Assembly (NCBI GenBank): GCA_934718085.1
Contig: CAKUZL010000009.1
Span: 1 to 57,918 of the forward strand
Direction of reading: 5' to 3'
Source of the DNA: an uncultured Candidatus Melainabacteria bacterium
GTDB taxonomy: Bacteria > Cyanobacteriota > Vampirovibrionia > Gastranaerophilales > Gastranaerophilaceae
Length of the DNA stretch: 57,918 nucleotides
Shown here piece after piece: positions 32,818-41,855 of this stretch (its first letter is position 1; every line of letters begins with the position of its first letter). The notes under the pieces were generated by a model, which was not told the origin of the DNA, did no database searches, and worked only from the letters and a program-made list of their open reading frames with translations. Position numbers and translations under genes: made by a program.

Positions 32818-34272
32818 ATGGCAACACTCGAAGAAATGAAAAAGAAGTACGAAACGGTAATAGGGCTTGAGGTTCACGCTCAGTTGAAGACGAAATCGAA
32901 GATATTCGCGCCGGACTCGACGGAGTTCGGAAACGAGCAGAACACGCAGGTCAGCCCGATAACGTTGGGATTGCCGGGCGTGTTGCCGGTTTTGAACAAA
33001 GAGGTCGTGAATATGGGCATTTTGACGGGGCTTGCGCTGAACTGCAAAATCCCGAAGAGATGTAAATTCGACAGAAAACAGTATTTTTACGCGGATTTGC
33101 CGAAAGGGTATCAAATTTCGCAATATGACGAGCCGATTTGTGTCGACGGACACATTAACGTCGGCGGAAAACGAATCGGAATAACGCGCGCGCACCTCGA
33201 AGAGGACGCGGGAAAACTGGTTCACATGGGGGCGAACGGGCTTGCGGGGTCGAGCTATTCGTTGGTCGACCTTAACAGAGCGGGCGTTCCGTTGCTGGAA
33301 ATCGTTTCGGAGCCCGATATGCGCTCGCCGGAAGAGGCTCGGGCGTATATGGAAGAGTTGCGCACGGTTTTGAAATATATCGGCGTGTGTGACGGAAACC
33401 TCGAAGAAGGCTCCATGCGCTGTGATGCGAACATTTCGGTTCGTCCTTACGGACAAAAAGAGTTCGGAACGAGGGCGGAAATCAAGAACGTGAACAGTTT
33501 CCGCGCGTTGCAAAGGGCGTTGGAATACGAATTTGCAAGGCAAACGGAGATTGTCGAAGAGGGCGGTGAAGTCGTTCAGGAGACGAGACTTTGGGACGAC
33601 AATTCGGGCGAAACCCGTTCTATGCGCGGCAAAGAAGACGCTCACGATTATCGTTATTTTCCCGAACCCGACTTGATGCCGGTTGAAATCAGTGCCGAAC
33701 ATATTGCCGAAATTCGTTCGAAAATGCCCGAGCTTCCCGAGGCGAAACGTAATCGTTACGTGGGGTTGGGGCTTTCCGAATACGACGCGAATGTAATCGT
33801 CGAACAGTTTGAAACGGCATATTTCTTCGACAAAGTCGTCGAGCTCGGTGCCGACCCGAAAATTGCGAATAACTTCCTTATGAAAGAAGTTACGGCGTTT
33901 TTGAAAGAAGAAAAATTGACAATCGACCAAACGAAAATGACGCCCGAAAGTTTTGCGGAATTAATCGGTTTGGTGACGAAGGGAACGGTTTCCAACAACA
34001 TAGGCAAGCAAATCGTCGTAACGCTGCTCAAAGAAGGCGGCAACCCGGCGAAAATCGTTGAAGAACAAGGGCTCGGAACGATTTCGGACGAGGGTGCTCT
34101 CAGAGCGTTGGCGGAAAAAATCGTGGCTGAAAATCCTTCCCAGGCGGAACTTTACCGCGGAGGACGCGACAAATTGTTCGGATTTTTCGTGGGGCAGGCG
34201 ATGAAAGCAACACAAGGCAGGGCAGAGCCCGTACTTTTGAACAAACTGTTGAAAGAAGCTTTGGAAAAATAA
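32818..34272 (+). CDS. gatB: Asp-tRNA(Asn)/Glu-tRNA(Gln) amidotransferase subunit B
   Basis: A 484-aa GatB of standard length. It begins near YETVIGLEVHAQLKTKSKIF, contains the kinase/transamidase core segments GLPGVLPVLN, RAHLEEDAGKLVH and SSYSLVDLNRAGVPLLEIVS, and ends in the helical YqeY-like tail that contacts tRNA. With GatA and GatC (not in the window) it amidates mischarged Glu-tRNA(Gln). The organism presumably lacks GlnRS. AAGGAG precedes ATG 32818. The gene touches tcdA by one base. Confidence 0.96.
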   Translation: MATLEEMKKKYETVIGLEVHAQLKTKSKIFAPDSTEFGNEQNTQVSPITLGLPGVLPVLNKEVVNMGILTGLALNCKIPKRCKFDRKQYFYADLPKGYQISQYDEPICVDGHINVGGKRIGITRAHLEEDAGKLVHMGANGLAGSSYSLVDLNRAGVPLLEIVSEPDMRSPEEARAYMEELRTVLKYIGVCDGNLEEGSMRCDANISVRPYGQKEFGTRAEIKNVNSFRALQRALEYEFARQTEIVEEGGEVVQETRLWDDNSGETRSMRGKEDAHDYRYFPEPDLMPVEISAEHIAEIRSKMPELPEAKRNRYVGLGLSEYDANVIVEQFETAYFFDKVVELGADPKIANNFLMKEVTAFLKEEKLTIDQTKMTPESFAELIGLVTKGTVSNNIGKQIVVTLLKEGGNPAKIVEEQGLGTISDEGALRALAEKIVAENPSQAELYRGGRDKLFGFFVGQAMKATQGRAEPVLLNKLLKEALEK

Positions 34273-35027
34273 TGTTTTCGCGAAATGAACTTTTGTGGGG
34301 CAAAGATTTTCAAAAGTCCTTGAAAGGCAAGCACGTGGCGGTTTTCGGGGTCGGTGCCGTCGGAGGGTATGTTGCCGAAATGCTTGCGCGCTCGGGGGTC
34401 GGAAAGCTTACGATTGTTGATTTTGACACGGTTGACACAAGCAATCTCAATCGCCAGATAATCGCACTTCATTCGAATATCGGAAAGAAAAAAGTTTCGG
34501 AGTTCAAAAAACGGCTCAGAGATATAAATCCGGATCTCGAGGTTCGAGCGGTCGACGATTTTTTTACCGAAAATTCTTGTGCGGAAATTTTTTCGGAGCC
34601 CGTTGACGCGGTCGCGGACGCAATCGATACGATAAAATCCAAAATCGCGCTGCTGAAATACTGCCATGCTCACGGAATTTTTGTCGTCAGCGCGGTCGGA
34701 GCGGGAAACAAACTTGATCCGACAAAGTTTGTCGTTCGGGAGATTTCGCAAATCGAAAAGCCCAAAAACGCTTTTACGGCAAACATTATCAGGATTTTGA
34801 AAAAGGAAGGCATCGAGAAGGGTGTAGTTGCGGTTTACTCGGACGAGGGTGTGAAACCGCTCGAAAAACGGCATTCTTCGGAGACTTTGACGACCAAAAA
34901 CGGCGAAGAAATAACTTTCGAAAAAATTACGCCCGGCTCAATCTCTTATGTTACGGCGGTTTCGGGGTGTTTGTGCGCGCACGCGATAATTGATTATTTT
35001 AAACGCTTGCATGAAAAAAATGTTTGA
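34272..35027 (+). CDS. tcdA: tRNA threonylcarbamoyladenosine dehydratase (TcdA/CsdL, ThiF fold)
   Basis: A 251-aa E1-like enzyme. The nucleotide loop is GVGAVGGYVAEMLARSG with DFDTVDTSNLNRQ, the TcdA hallmark (D..D.VD.SN.NRQ). ADAIDTIKSKIALLKYC and GAGNKLDPTKF follow. It uses ATP to close t6A37 to the cyclic hydantoin form on ANN-decoding tRNAs. The internal CxxC zinc motif of MoeB/ThiF is absent, as expected for TcdA. Its start overlaps the gatB stop. Confidence 0.9.
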   Translation: MFSRNELLWGKDFQKSLKGKHVAVFGVGAVGGYVAEMLARSGVGKLTIVDFDTVDTSNLNRQIIALHSNIGKKKVSEFKKRLRDINPDLEVRAVDDFFTENSCAEIFSEPVDAVADAIDTIKSKIALLKYCHAHGIFVVSAVGAGNKLDPTKFVVREISQIEKPKNAFTANIIRILKKEGIEKGVVAVYSDEGVKPLEKRHSSETLTTKNGEEITFEKITPGSISYVTAVSGCLCAHAIIDYFKRLHEKNV

Positions 35028-35035
35028 TTTAAAAT
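35007..35035 (+). promoter_or_regulatory. promoter of the tagged four-gene operon
   Basis: TTGCAT, 17-bp spacer, TAAAAT, overlapping the end of tcdA. The first ATG lies 24 nt after the -10. Confidence 0.7.
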
Positions 35036-35058
35036 AGCAGAGCACAAAAGAGAGGGAT

Positions 35059-36450
35059 ATGAAAATGAGAATTTCGTTTAATCCGATCATGTCGGTAAAA
35101 TCGTTGTCTTTTAAGGGAAAAAATAAGGATAAGGCGTCTTCGCCCGAAAACGTGACCGTACCCGTACAATCGGCGAGAAAGCGTAAATATGCGGTTGTTC
35201 CCGATGTTAATTGGAATCCTGCGTTTTCAAGACCGTCGGTAACGGTTCTGAAAAATCGTATGTATAGTCGTTTCGGCATTGAACGTAAAAACGCCGAAGA
35301 GCCCGGCAAATTTATTTTGTCGAAGTACGATAACGGCAAAAAAGACGGATCGTTCAGAAAAAATTTGAATGAAGAGTTCAAGAAAAATAATCTTAATGAC
35401 AGTACTTTGCTTAGCGGTGTCGAAAAAATTGAGGGAAATGCGGATTTATCGGCGACAAGCAATGTGGATGTGTCGAATTTGAAGGAAGTCGGCGGAAATC
35501 TTGACTTGTCTCGCTCTCGAATTTCGGAGCTTAACGTCGAAAAGATCGGCGGAAACTTGAAAATAAACGGCGGCACGGCTAAACGATTTCCGTATTTGAA
35601 AGAAATCGGAGGAAAGGTTATTGCTTCGGAAAACACTCTTGCTCCCGAATTCCCTATTCTCGAAAAGTACAACGGTAAGCCCGTTGCCGGTTACACGGAA
35701 AAAGGCATTCCTTTGACCGCGGAAGAAAAGAAGGCTTATGACGCGAAAATAAAGGCGGATGCCGAAGCTTGCGCCGAAAAAGAAAAAGCCGTTGATGACG
35801 CAAAATCAGCAAAGGCTGCTAAAAGTAAAGAGGAGCATGCTTTCTACCGTGAATTGCGTGAGGAGAAAAAAGAACGTCTCGAAAAAGCAAAAATCGAAAA
35901 AAGCGGCACTGCGAGCGAAAAAGCTTTTTTCGCTTACAAAAACGAAATTTTGAACAACAAAGAGTTTAAAAAACTCGTCGACGAAAAATTCCCTCTCGCC
36001 GAGTTGATAAAAACCGGTTTGACAATCCATGTGCCTGTCGGACAGCCTGAAAAAATTATCGGCTTTTTGAATAATAATCGAAAACTTATGGAAGGCTTGA
36101 CGAAGGCTTTTGTATCCGCGTATATCGGAATTCAAAAAGACGATTCGAAATGCAAAAAATATAGTATTTCACTCGATAAGCTTGCCGAAATTGTCGATAA
36201 TGCCGACAAAAAGGCCGGTTTTATGGGTCATCTTTCGTCTCAGCACTTGAAGATGGGGGTTATATGCCCTAATGATGCACCTTTTTCCTTTAATAGTCTT
36301 GAAAAAGTTTTAAAATCTTATTCCAAGACCGTTATTTTCAGACTCGAGCCCAAAAAATCCGGAAATGCAAAGGCTTTGGTAACTATAAACGGCAATAAGC
36401 GACTTTTTTCGATAAATAATCTGTTACAATTTGTAAATAGTTATCGATAA
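35059..36450 (+). CDS. tagged orphan protein 1: beta-repeat and coiled-coil
   Basis: A 463-aa protein, family not recognised. The N-terminal tag is MKMRISF...SLSFKGKNK (FKG at 18-20). Residues about 118-200 contain four short beta-repeats of the leucine-rich/solenoid type (VEKIEGNADLS, LKEVGGNLDLS, VEKIGGNLKI, LKEIGGKVIA). About 220-285 is a highly charged helical segment rich in Glu/Lys/Ala. The last 175 residues are globular. There is no Sec signal peptide and no membrane helix. It is the first gene of an operon whose other members carry the same kind of tag. The solenoid suggests binding of a protein partner; this is inference. Confidence 0.75.
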   Translation: MKMRISFNPIMSVKSLSFKGKNKDKASSPENVTVPVQSARKRKYAVVPDVNWNPAFSRPSVTVLKNRMYSRFGIERKNAEEPGKFILSKYDNGKKDGSFRKNLNEEFKKNNLNDSTLLSGVEKIEGNADLSATSNVDVSNLKEVGGNLDLSRSRISELNVEKIGGNLKINGGTAKRFPYLKEIGGKVIASENTLAPEFPILEKYNGKPVAGYTEKGIPLTAEEKKAYDAKIKADAEACAEKEKAVDDAKSAKAAKSKEEHAFYRELREEKKERLEKAKIEKSGTASEKAFFAYKNEILNNKEFKKLVDEKFPLAELIKTGLTIHVPVGQPEKIIGFLNNNRKLMEGLTKAFVSAYIGIQKDDSKCKKYSISLDKLAEIVDNADKKAGFMGHLSSQHLKMGVICPNDAPFSFNSLEKVLKSYSKTVIFRLEPKKSGNAKALVTINGNKRLFSINNLLQFVNSYR

Positions 36451-36486
36451 ATTGTCAAAAATAAATATTTACGGGTTTTAGCGTAA

Positions 36487-36508
36487 GGGCAGCCGCATGC
36501 GGCTGCCC
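36487..36508 (+). repeat. perfect 22-bp palindrome within the operon
   Basis: GGGCAGCCGCA and its complement, with no T run after it, so not a terminator; possibly an mRNA-stability or processing hairpin between genes 1 and 2. Confidence 0.7.
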
Positions 36509-36561
36509 GAGCGTTAAGGTCGGAACGAGGTGCGGCGTATGATAACGAAAAGGAGCTGTTA

Positions 36562-37899
36562 ATGGAAGTAAGGATATCCGGAATTTTTCCGAATGTCGGA
36601 AAGCCCGCGTTTAAGGCGGGAAAGGTCGAATTGTTCTCCGATTTCGACAATACTTACTGCCCGGTTGCTCACGGTCAATTGAAAAACACTTCGCCCGCGA
36701 ACACTCCCGAAATGACCCGATATTGCAGAGATTTTCGCGGATTGCTCGGCAGGCTCAAAAAAAGTTTGACGTTTCATATAACAACGGGGCGGACTTTCGG
36801 CGAGTATAAGGTTGTCTCCGAACTCATCAGAAAACGCGGGTTCGAACTTCCTTTGCCTGATACTCTCATCGTTAAAAACGGTGGAGACGAGTATTTACGC
36901 CGTTCTTCGGATACCGAATTTTACCGCGGAGGAAGATTTCCGTTTTCCGAAAATAACAAAAATTTTCAAAAAGAACGTGAAATCAATGCGTTGACGGGTT
37001 GGGACGGAAAGACCGCAAAGTCGCATTTGAAGTCGCTTTTGACCGACAAAAAATTCAAAATAGTCGAGGCGGACAGCGAAAATTGCGTTTACGATTACGG
37101 CGAAAAATCTTTACTTTCAAAAATTCCCGACGAAAGAAAAAAGATTTTTTCGGGTTCCGACAAACCCGCGTGGACGGCGGGGCTTCGTAACGACGGCTAT
37201 TGTAAAATTTTTGTAACATATCCTCCCGACATCGAGTCGACAAAAGAGCGAAAAGCTGCTGCGGACGACATTGAGGCGAAGTTCTTCGGCGAACTCGAAA
37301 AATCGGGCGTGAAATATTATACGTACACCGGACGGGACGAAAACTATTGCTACGGCAGACCTTACAGGGTAATCGAACCGATGGTCGACGAAAACCTCAC
37401 CGCGACCGAGACTAATCCTCGCGAACGCGGACTGACCAAGCTTTATGACACGAAAAACGCCGTCGAAAGGGCGAAAAAAAATAACGACCTTGTTTTGGTT
37501 TCGGGCGACGGTGCCAACGATTTTAATATGTTGAACATTTTCAGATACATCGATTTGGACGAGTATTTGCCCGAAACCCTTAAAAATAAAAACCTTTCGC
37601 CGTCCGAGACTATGAACGTTTTGATGAAAAGAAAAGATTGTGCCGAAATCGTCCGAAAAATTCGTGAACTTCCGATAACGGGAATTGTCGTGAAAAATCC
37701 CGAAAGCGGCGGAGCTTTGGACGAATTGACAAAAGTTTTCGGCGAGTACGGGCCGTTTCACAAAATTATCACGGTCGAAAACGGTGAGCTCGACAAGGGC
37801 ATTAAAAAGGCGGTGAAGCTTTACGCCTCGCAAAATCCGAGGTTTGCCGAAAAAATGAGTCCTGCGCTGGCATCGGAGGCGGGCGTAAAAAAGCGGTAA
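36562..37899 (+). CDS. tagged orphan protein 2: HAD-superfamily phosphatase
   Basis: A 445-aa protein. After the tag (MEVRISG...KPAFKAGK, FKA at 17-19) comes a HAD fold of the Cof/sucrose-phosphatase kind. Motif I is DFDNT at 27-31 (nucleophile Asp27, acid/base Asp29), motif II TTGRT at 74-78, motif III Lys near 293 (LTKLYDTK) and motif IV GDGAND at 315-320. A 200-residue cap lies between motifs II and III. All catalytic residues are kept, so it should be an active phosphohydrolase, substrate unknown. GGAG precedes the start. The next gene encodes a kinase fold. Confidence 0.85.
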   Translation: MEVRISGIFPNVGKPAFKAGKVELFSDFDNTYCPVAHGQLKNTSPANTPEMTRYCRDFRGLLGRLKKSLTFHITTGRTFGEYKVVSELIRKRGFELPLPDTLIVKNGGDEYLRRSSDTEFYRGGRFPFSENNKNFQKEREINALTGWDGKTAKSHLKSLLTDKKFKIVEADSENCVYDYGEKSLLSKIPDERKKIFSGSDKPAWTAGLRNDGYCKIFVTYPPDIESTKERKAAADDIEAKFFGELEKSGVKYYTYTGRDENYCYGRPYRVIEPMVDENLTATETNPRERGLTKLYDTKNAVERAKKNNDLVLVSGDGANDFNMLNIFRYIDLDEYLPETLKNKNLSPSETMNVLMKRKDCAEIVRKIRELPITGIVVKNPESGGALDELTKVFGEYGPFHKIITVENGELDKGIKKAVKLYASQNPRFAEKMSPALASEAGVKKR

Positions 37900-37933
37900 A
37901 TCAGGGATTTCAAAGTCAAGAAACGAAAGCGAT

Positions 37934-39742
37934 ATGAGAATAACGAGTACATTTAATCAACAATTTACAAACGGAGGGTCGGTCAAAAAAATGCCTCCCG
38001 GACGCGGGCGGGTTGCGTTCAAAGCTCTCGTCCCGAAAAAAGTTTCGCCTCAATTCGAGTCGATGAGCGGTCGGCTGATATCCGAAGTCGGCAAGTTTTT
38101 GGCTTCGCCGAAGGATACCGTGAAATTTTTGGGCTCCGGCGTTTCGGCGGCGGTTTATATGTTTTTGAAATTTCCGCAAATTGTTATAAAACAGGCTTTT
38201 AACCAAAAAGAAACGTTCGAGGACGAGCAACAGCACCTGCAAATGGTTCCCGACGAAGTTACGCATTCTCAAAGGTTTGTTGCGGGGCTTTTCGACGACG
38301 AAACAGGGCGGCATTATCTTTTAAGTACTCGTGTTCGAGGCAATTCCGCCGATTTGTCGAAAAATCCTTGGACGAAAAATCATTTTGACAGTTTGTTTCA
38401 AACTTTGTTCGAAATGGACAAAGTCGGGCTGTATCATGGCGATTTGAACAACGGGAACCTGAAACTCACGGTGGACGGCGAGGTCAATATCATCGATTGG
38501 CAGTGGGCGCAAAAAATTCCGTACGGGCAGTTTTTTGACGAAAAAGACGGGCTCGTTCAGCCGGGGTTTTTGATGCCCGATAACGCGCAAATGTTTGAAA
38601 TGAAAGAATTTTCGGATTATTTGACGCTCATGAAAAACAAACGGGAGGCTCGCGAATTGTTTAGAACCTACCTGAAAAGTAAATCGGTTTATCACGCGAA
38701 ACGAGCCGATTTTACGGAAAAAATGTCCGACAAATCCGAAAACGCGATTGCCGCAAAAATTTTTGAAACGGCAAAGTCGAAGGTTTTCGAAAATCCGTCC
38801 GATGCCGTAATCAGCGTCGAGGCAAAGAAAATCGGCTTTATCGACATGTTTCGTCATTCTTACGAAATTATCGATTCGAAGGACAAAAAAAAGAACCGAA
38901 TTCCCGCAGGGGCGTCGTTTTTGTACACAATGAGCGCAATTCGGGATTTTCAAAAAACCGTGCACGATTCTTTGAAACGTGCGGAACGAGAAAAAGAGGC
39001 TTTGGAAAAAAACTCGGAAAACCTTTTCTGTTGCGAAACTCTACCCGAATTTCCCGAGGAACTCCGCAGAAAAGAGTATTTGACCAACGAAATTTCGTAC
39101 CTGAAAATGCAGTCGAAGTTCGGCGAATTTTGGTTCGACAAAATCAGTCTTTGGTCGAAAGAGGTCTTCGAGTACGTTCTAAGGCAGATTTCGGGAAATT
39201 ATCCGTCGTGGGAGCAGGAACTGAGCCTTAACGAGGAAAATACCAACCCCGGGAGTTTTCGTTCGCTGCCCGACATGCCGAAGGCTTTGGGCGAACAAAG
39301 CCGATTTAATGCGACTTTCGACAATATTTCGTTTTATGTCAAAAACGATACCGATGCTTGCGAAAAGTTGCTTACGCGTGCGAAATCCGCGCTTCAAAAC
39401 AAAAATCCCGAAAAAATCGCCGAACTTTTGAAGGTTCACGGCGAAATGATGTTCGAAATTTTTGAAAATTCGGGTTATGACGTGATAAATACGGCTCTTT
39501 TGGGGCTTTTGAAGACCAAATCCCTTTACGGGTGCGGAATTGACGATATTGTAAACGAACTCAAATCGAAATACGAAAGTATCGCGAAACGATATTTTTA
39601 CTCGATTCACTCGCAAATTGCGGGGAATTCGCCCGAAAGCGGCATTCTCTCGGGCTACGAAGGCGGCGGAAATTTTTCCGAAAAATCGCTTCTTCAAAAT
39701 GACAACGATGCGGATGTTAATAATATAGGTGAAATACAATGA
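37934..39742 (+). CDS. tagged orphan protein 3: protein-kinase/APH-fold enzyme
   Basis: A 602-aa protein. Tag: MRITSTF...RVAFKALVPKK (FKA at 29-31). The kinase domain shows a Gly-rich loop FLGSGVSAAVY (65-75), the VAIK-type Lys86 in QIVIKQA, the catalytic loop HGDLNNGN (168-175; Asp170, Asn175) and the metal Asp188 in IIDWQW. HGDLxxGN with IIDW resembles aminoglycoside-phosphotransferase/ABC1-like small-molecule or protein kinases more than eukaryotic-type Ser/Thr kinases. The C-terminal 400 residues are mostly helical and unrecognised. Its stop overlaps the start of gene 4 (ATGA). No membrane segment is seen. Paired with the HAD enzyme upstream it may form a phosphorylation switch (inference). 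Confidence 0.8.
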   Translation: MRITSTFNQQFTNGGSVKKMPPGRGRVAFKALVPKKVSPQFESMSGRLISEVGKFLASPKDTVKFLGSGVSAAVYMFLKFPQIVIKQAFNQKETFEDEQQHLQMVPDEVTHSQRFVAGLFDDETGRHYLLSTRVRGNSADLSKNPWTKNHFDSLFQTLFEMDKVGLYHGDLNNGNLKLTVDGEVNIIDWQWAQKIPYGQFFDEKDGLVQPGFLMPDNAQMFEMKEFSDYLTLMKNKREARELFRTYLKSKSVYHAKRADFTEKMSDKSENAIAAKIFETAKSKVFENPSDAVISVEAKKIGFIDMFRHSYEIIDSKDKKKNRIPAGASFLYTMSAIRDFQKTVHDSLKRAEREKEALEKNSENLFCCETLPEFPEELRRKEYLTNEISYLKMQSKFGEFWFDKISLWSKEVFEYVLRQISGNYPSWEQELSLNEENTNPGSFRSLPDMPKALGEQSRFNATFDNISFYVKNDTDACEKLLTRAKSALQNKNPEKIAELLKVHGEMMFEIFENSGYDVINTALLGLLKTKSLYGCGIDDIVNELKSKYESIAKRYFYSIHSQIAGNSPESGILSGYEGGGNFSEKSLLQNDNDADVNNIGEIQ

Positions 39743-40296
39743 TTTCAAAGGTAAATTTGAATTTTGCGACGACGAAAAGGGTTTCGTCCGCTAAAAAAGT
39801 TGAAACGGCGGCGGCGCCGGTAAGTTTCGGCAAAAAACCGCGGCTAAACAAAGCCGACGTCGAAACGTTGGCGGCTTATTCGGGCGTGTTTTCCGAATAT
39901 TCGGCAAAAAAATCGGCTGCAATCAAAAAAAATTACAAAGCTTTAAAAGATAATTTGCAAAAAAACGAATATTTTAAACTCATACAGGTTCAAACGCCTT
40001 TCGCAGCGCAGTTTTTGACGGCAGTCGTCAACACAAAATATGATAACGACGAGCAATTTTGGGAAAATGTCACGACCGATATGTTGAAAATCCCGCCCGA
40101 GGATTTCGGGTTCGGCGAGGGCGATAAATATACCGTGAAACTGGCGGTTGCAAACGCTTCCGGACGAAATAAAGATTACGCGGATTTGAATAACGTCCCG
40201 AAACCTTTACCCGATAAAATAATGTCTTTGCAGGATTGCGCCACGTTTTTGGGATTGGATAAACTTATCGAACACAAGAAAAAGTACAACCTGTAG
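39739..40296 (+). CDS. tagged orphan protein 4: small soluble protein
   Basis: A 185-aa protein with the longest tag of the four: MISKVNLNF...APVSFGKKP (FGK at 30-32), separated by a basic, Ala-rich linker. The rest looks globular and helical (VETLAAYSGVFSEYSAKKSA; ATFLGLDKLIEHKKK). Family unknown. It is translationally coupled to the kinase gene and followed by the operon terminator, so it may be a partner or substrate of the kinase. Confidence 0.75.
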   Translation: MISKVNLNFATTKRVSSAKKVETAAAPVSFGKKPRLNKADVETLAAYSGVFSEYSAKKSAAIKKNYKALKDNLQKNEYFKLIQVQTPFAAQFLTAVVNTKYDNDEQFWENVTTDMLKIPPEDFGFGEGDKYTVKLAVANASGRNKDYADLNNVPKPLPDKIMSLQDCATFLGLDKLIEHKKKYNL

Positions 40297-40329
40297 TTTT
40301 TTTAGTGCGAAGTCGCGCCGCACCCGTTG

Positions 40330-40354
40330 AAAAGACGCAAAGGGGCGTTTTTTT
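40330..40354. terminator. bidirectional terminator between the operon and scpB
   Basis: AAAAGACGC and GCGTTTTTT pair (one G-T) around AAAGGG; T runs follow on both strands. Confidence 0.8.
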
Positions 40355-40428
40355 AATTTTCGTGAAGGCGAACTTGTGCAAAATTTTAAAAGCTGCCGTT
40401 TGAGGGCGAAAACTCTCGGAAATTGCTG

Positions 40429-41040
40429 TTATTCGAGACTTTTCGCGATTTTTGAACCGGCGTCTTCCGAGTCACTGAAGTCGTCGGATGTGTCGACCGA
40501 ACTGTCCGAATTGCCCGATTTACCCGAGCTTTTGATTTGTTTTTTCAATTCTTCGTCGGTCTCGAGAAGCTTTGCAAGCGCGCCGGTGTCGCCTTTCAGC
40601 TGAAAATATTGCGCAAACTTCGGAGTTGTTTTCAAAATAAACGAGCGACCGTTTTTGTCGCGGGTTCTGCTGATAAACCCTTGTTTTACAAGCTCTCCGA
40701 CGTGTTCGTACGCGTTCGCGCCGCGCATGTCTTTGAGAACCGCTTGCCTGATGGGTTCCTTTAACGCAATAACCGTAAGCGTTTTCAGGATTGCCGCCGA
40801 AAGCTCGACGGGGCAAAGCTTGTTCATAATATCGGCAAAATCCTCTTTCAACTGCAAAATATAGCCGTTTTCGTCGCCGATTTCAAGCGCGCCTTCGCGC
40901 GAGGAATAGTCCATTATCAGGTCGAGCATTGCTTCTTCGGTTTCGGATTCTTCGGCCTCCAAAATTTGCGCTATCTCCTTTATCGATACCGCTTTTCCCG
41001 TTACAAAAAGTACTGCCTCTATCCTTGATTTTAAGTTCAT
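40429..41040 (-). CDS. scpB: segregation and condensation protein B
   Basis: A 203-aa ScpB with two winged-helix units: SRIEAVLFVTGKAVSIKEIA at the start, then VIALKEPIRQAVLKDMRGAN and VGELVKQGFISRTR. The last 25 residues are an acidic Ser/Asp tail. It dimerises and binds the ScpA middle, completing the SMC-ScpAB condensin ring. Its ATG overlaps the scpA stop (ATGA). Confidence 0.93.
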   Translation of the reverse strand: MNLKSRIEAVLFVTGKAVSIKEIAQILEAEESETEEAMLDLIMDYSSREGALEIGDENGYILQLKEDFADIMNKLCPVELSAAILKTLTVIALKEPIRQAVLKDMRGANAYEHVGELVKQGFISRTRDKNGRSFILKTTPKFAQYFQLKGDTGALAKLLETDEELKKQIKSSGKSGNSDSSVDTSDDFSDSEDAGSKIAKSLE

Positions 41041-41855
41041 TCCGCTGCCTTTTCCACGTACAAATTCCCGTAAAACTCTTCCTGAACGAGCTTTATGTCG
41101 CTTTTTACAGACAAAAACAACAGCGCGAGATACGCCGTTACCTTGTCGATGCCCGCGCCGACAAGCTCTTCGAGCTCGGGGCGTTCGTCTTTGATAAAAA
41201 GTTGTTCCAATTTTTCTTTAATCGTCTCGATACTTTTGTCGACAAACTCTTCGTGCGCGTTTTTGATAATTTGATTGACGGTGAGTCTTCCGTAAACGTT
41301 GGCGCGCCTTTTCGCCCTTTCAAGTTTTTGCTTCAGAGCTTGTTTCCTGTCCATTTCTTCGTAGAATTTCAGTTGCGCAATCAGGTCACGAAGTGTTATA
41401 GCGCGTTTTCGGTTCAGGCGTGTGCTCATCCGGCGTTGCAAAACTTCGTCCAGCGAAACGACATTGCTTTTTTTGACGGGTTCGGGCTCGAAATACTCGT
41501 AATCGTCCTCGTAGAAGTCGTCTTCGACGTTACTTGCGGCGTTGACGGAATCGTAATCGCCGGGTTCGGTGTCCAACAAATAATTTGATTTTATTCGACA
41601 CAGAATTGAAAGGAAAAGTATCGTCCGCCCGGTTATTCTGAGGTTTGCGGACTTCATTTCCGCCGTGTGCATAAGGCATTTGTGCGTGACGTCGACGATG
41701 TCGATGTTCCACGGGTCAATTTTACCCGCTTTTGCCATCTCCACAAGCATTGACACCCCGTCAAGTTCTTCGTCCGGTGTTTCCGTCGAAAAATCCGAAA
41801 TCCCGGGTACAAGACTCATATTCCCTTTTTTGTAAAATTCAGCCGAATTTATCAT
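41037..41855 (-). CDS. scpA: segregation and condensation protein A (kleisin)
   Basis: A 272-aa kleisin. It contains LDGVSMLVEMAKAGKIDPWNIDIVDVT, the ScpA N-terminal signature that binds the SMC neck; an acidic, Tyr/Glu-rich spacer (about 100-130) that binds ScpB; and a C-terminal winged helix (VTAYLALLFLSVKSDIKLVQ) that binds the other SMC head. The start is fixed by ATGA overlap with smc. Confidence 0.92.
   Translation of the reverse strand: MINSAEFYKKGNMSLVPGISDFSTETPDEELDGVSMLVEMAKAGKIDPWNIDIVDVTHKCLMHTAEMKSANLRITGRTILFLSILCRIKSNYLLDTEPGDYDSVNAASNVEDDFYEDDYEYFEPEPVKKSNVVSLDEVLQRRMSTRLNRKRAITLRDLIAQLKFYEEMDRKQALKQKLERAKRRANVYGRLTVNQIIKNAHEEFVDKSIETIKEKLEQLFIKDERPELEELVGAGIDKVTAYLALLFLSVKSDIKLVQEEFYGNLYVEKAAE

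Noticed and set aside
32743..33930. 395-codon frame antisense to gatB, and similar long antisense frames over smc (41732-42823) and SLH gene 2 (25667-26746)
   Set aside because: Low-complexity shadow translations of strongly supported genes, without ribosome sites.
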